Below the pieces are notes generated by a model that saw only the letters and a list, made by a program, of their open reading frames with translations, was not told the DNA's origin and ran no database searches. A DNA stretch of 5,733 bases from Actinomycetota bacterium (GTDB lineage Bacteria; Actinomycetota; CADDZG01; WHSQ01), in assembly GCA_016781115.1 (NCBI GenBank), contig JADDQX010000148.1, positions 1 through 5,733 on the forward strand, written 5' to 3'. Shown here one piece after another: positions 5,476-5,733 of the stretch; position 1 is the stretch's first letter, and every line of letters starts with the position of its first letter. The position numbers and the translations under genes were made by a program.

Positions 5476-5733
5476 ATGATCGGATTCGTAGTCGCGGGAC
5501 TCGTGATCGGTGCCTTGGCGCGCCTGATCAAGCCGGGTCGCCAGCGCCTGAGCCTCGTGATGACCCTGTTGCTCGGCCTCGCCGGCTCCGTGATCGGCGG
5601 CGTAATCGCGAACCTGCTCGGCACGGGCGACATCTTCGAGCTCAACTTCCTCGGCTTCATCGTCTCGGTCATAGCGGCCGTGTTGCTGATAGGTGTGGCA
5701 GAGGGCGTGGCGGGGTCTCGTTCCCACACCTAG
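5476..5733 (+). CDS. GlsB/YeaQ/YmgE-family small membrane protein
   Basis: An 85-residue, very hydrophobic protein with three predicted membrane segments, about residues 1-18 (IGFVVAGLVIGALARLI), 26-49 (LSLVMTLLLGLAGSVIGG and on) and 57-77 (NFLGFIVSVIAAVLLIGVAE). The loop after the first segment carries the family-typical ARLIKPGRQ, and the second ends with the conserved-looking LLGTGDIFE. These mark the GlsB/YeaQ/YmgE family (also called transglycosylase-associated protein), found in the inner membrane and commonly stress-related, with no proven enzymatic activity. Length is standard. The start has a strong AAGGAGA (5464-5470) 5 nt upstream. The TAG stop is the final codon of the window, so the gene is complete. 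It lies 86 bp after the sigma gene and may be transcribed with it or from its own promoter. Confidence 0.93.
   Translation: MIGFVVAGLVIGALARLIKPGRQRLSLVMTLLLGLAGSVIGGVIANLLGTGDIFELNFLGFIVSVIAAVLLIGVAEGVAGSRSHT

Overview
This is a compact, high-GC chromosomal segment that most resembles an actinobacterium (Actinomycetota), probably from a lineage outside the well-studied Streptomyces/Mycobacterium group. The main support is the housekeeping sigma factor: its regions 2 to 4 read like actinobacterial SigA/HrdB, but its N-terminus is short and acidic. The high GC content, the YtxH-like and GlsB-like small membrane proteins and a WhiG-type sigma factor fit as well. The placement rests on remembered family patterns, not on a database search.

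Layout. Positions 2-4094 (+) hold a tight information-processing cluster: a dGTP triphosphohydrolase-like HD protein (dgt), DNA primase (dnaG) and the primary sigma factor (rpoD/sigA). dnaG and rpoD overlap by one base (TGATG), and a small hairpin covers the rpoD Shine-Dalgarno sequence. A small YtxH-like membrane protein on the minus strand (4099-4395) converges on rpoD with a 4-bp gap. Next come tRNA-Asn(GUU) at 4495-4568 (+) and a strong intrinsic terminator at 4574-4607. After a 128-bp leader that carries three direct copies of GGATTG, a second sigma factor of the sigma-28/WhiG/FliA type (4736-5389, +) appears to lack the sigma-3 domain. The last gene, a GlsB/YeaQ/YmgE-type small membrane protein (5476-5733, +), ends exactly at the window edge. 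The gap before it contains a nested inverted repeat and a possible stress-sigma promoter.

How the parts fit. The first three genes link dNTP balance, replication priming and transcription initiation, a variant of the classic dnaG-rpoD macromolecular synthesis operon. The second half is small, separately expressed units. No mobile element, CRISPR array, phage gene or degraded gene is visible. Most of the window is ordinary. The most unusual item is the shortened sigma-28-type factor, which keeps sigma-2 and sigma-4 but has only a linker of about 30-45 residues where sigma-3 should be.
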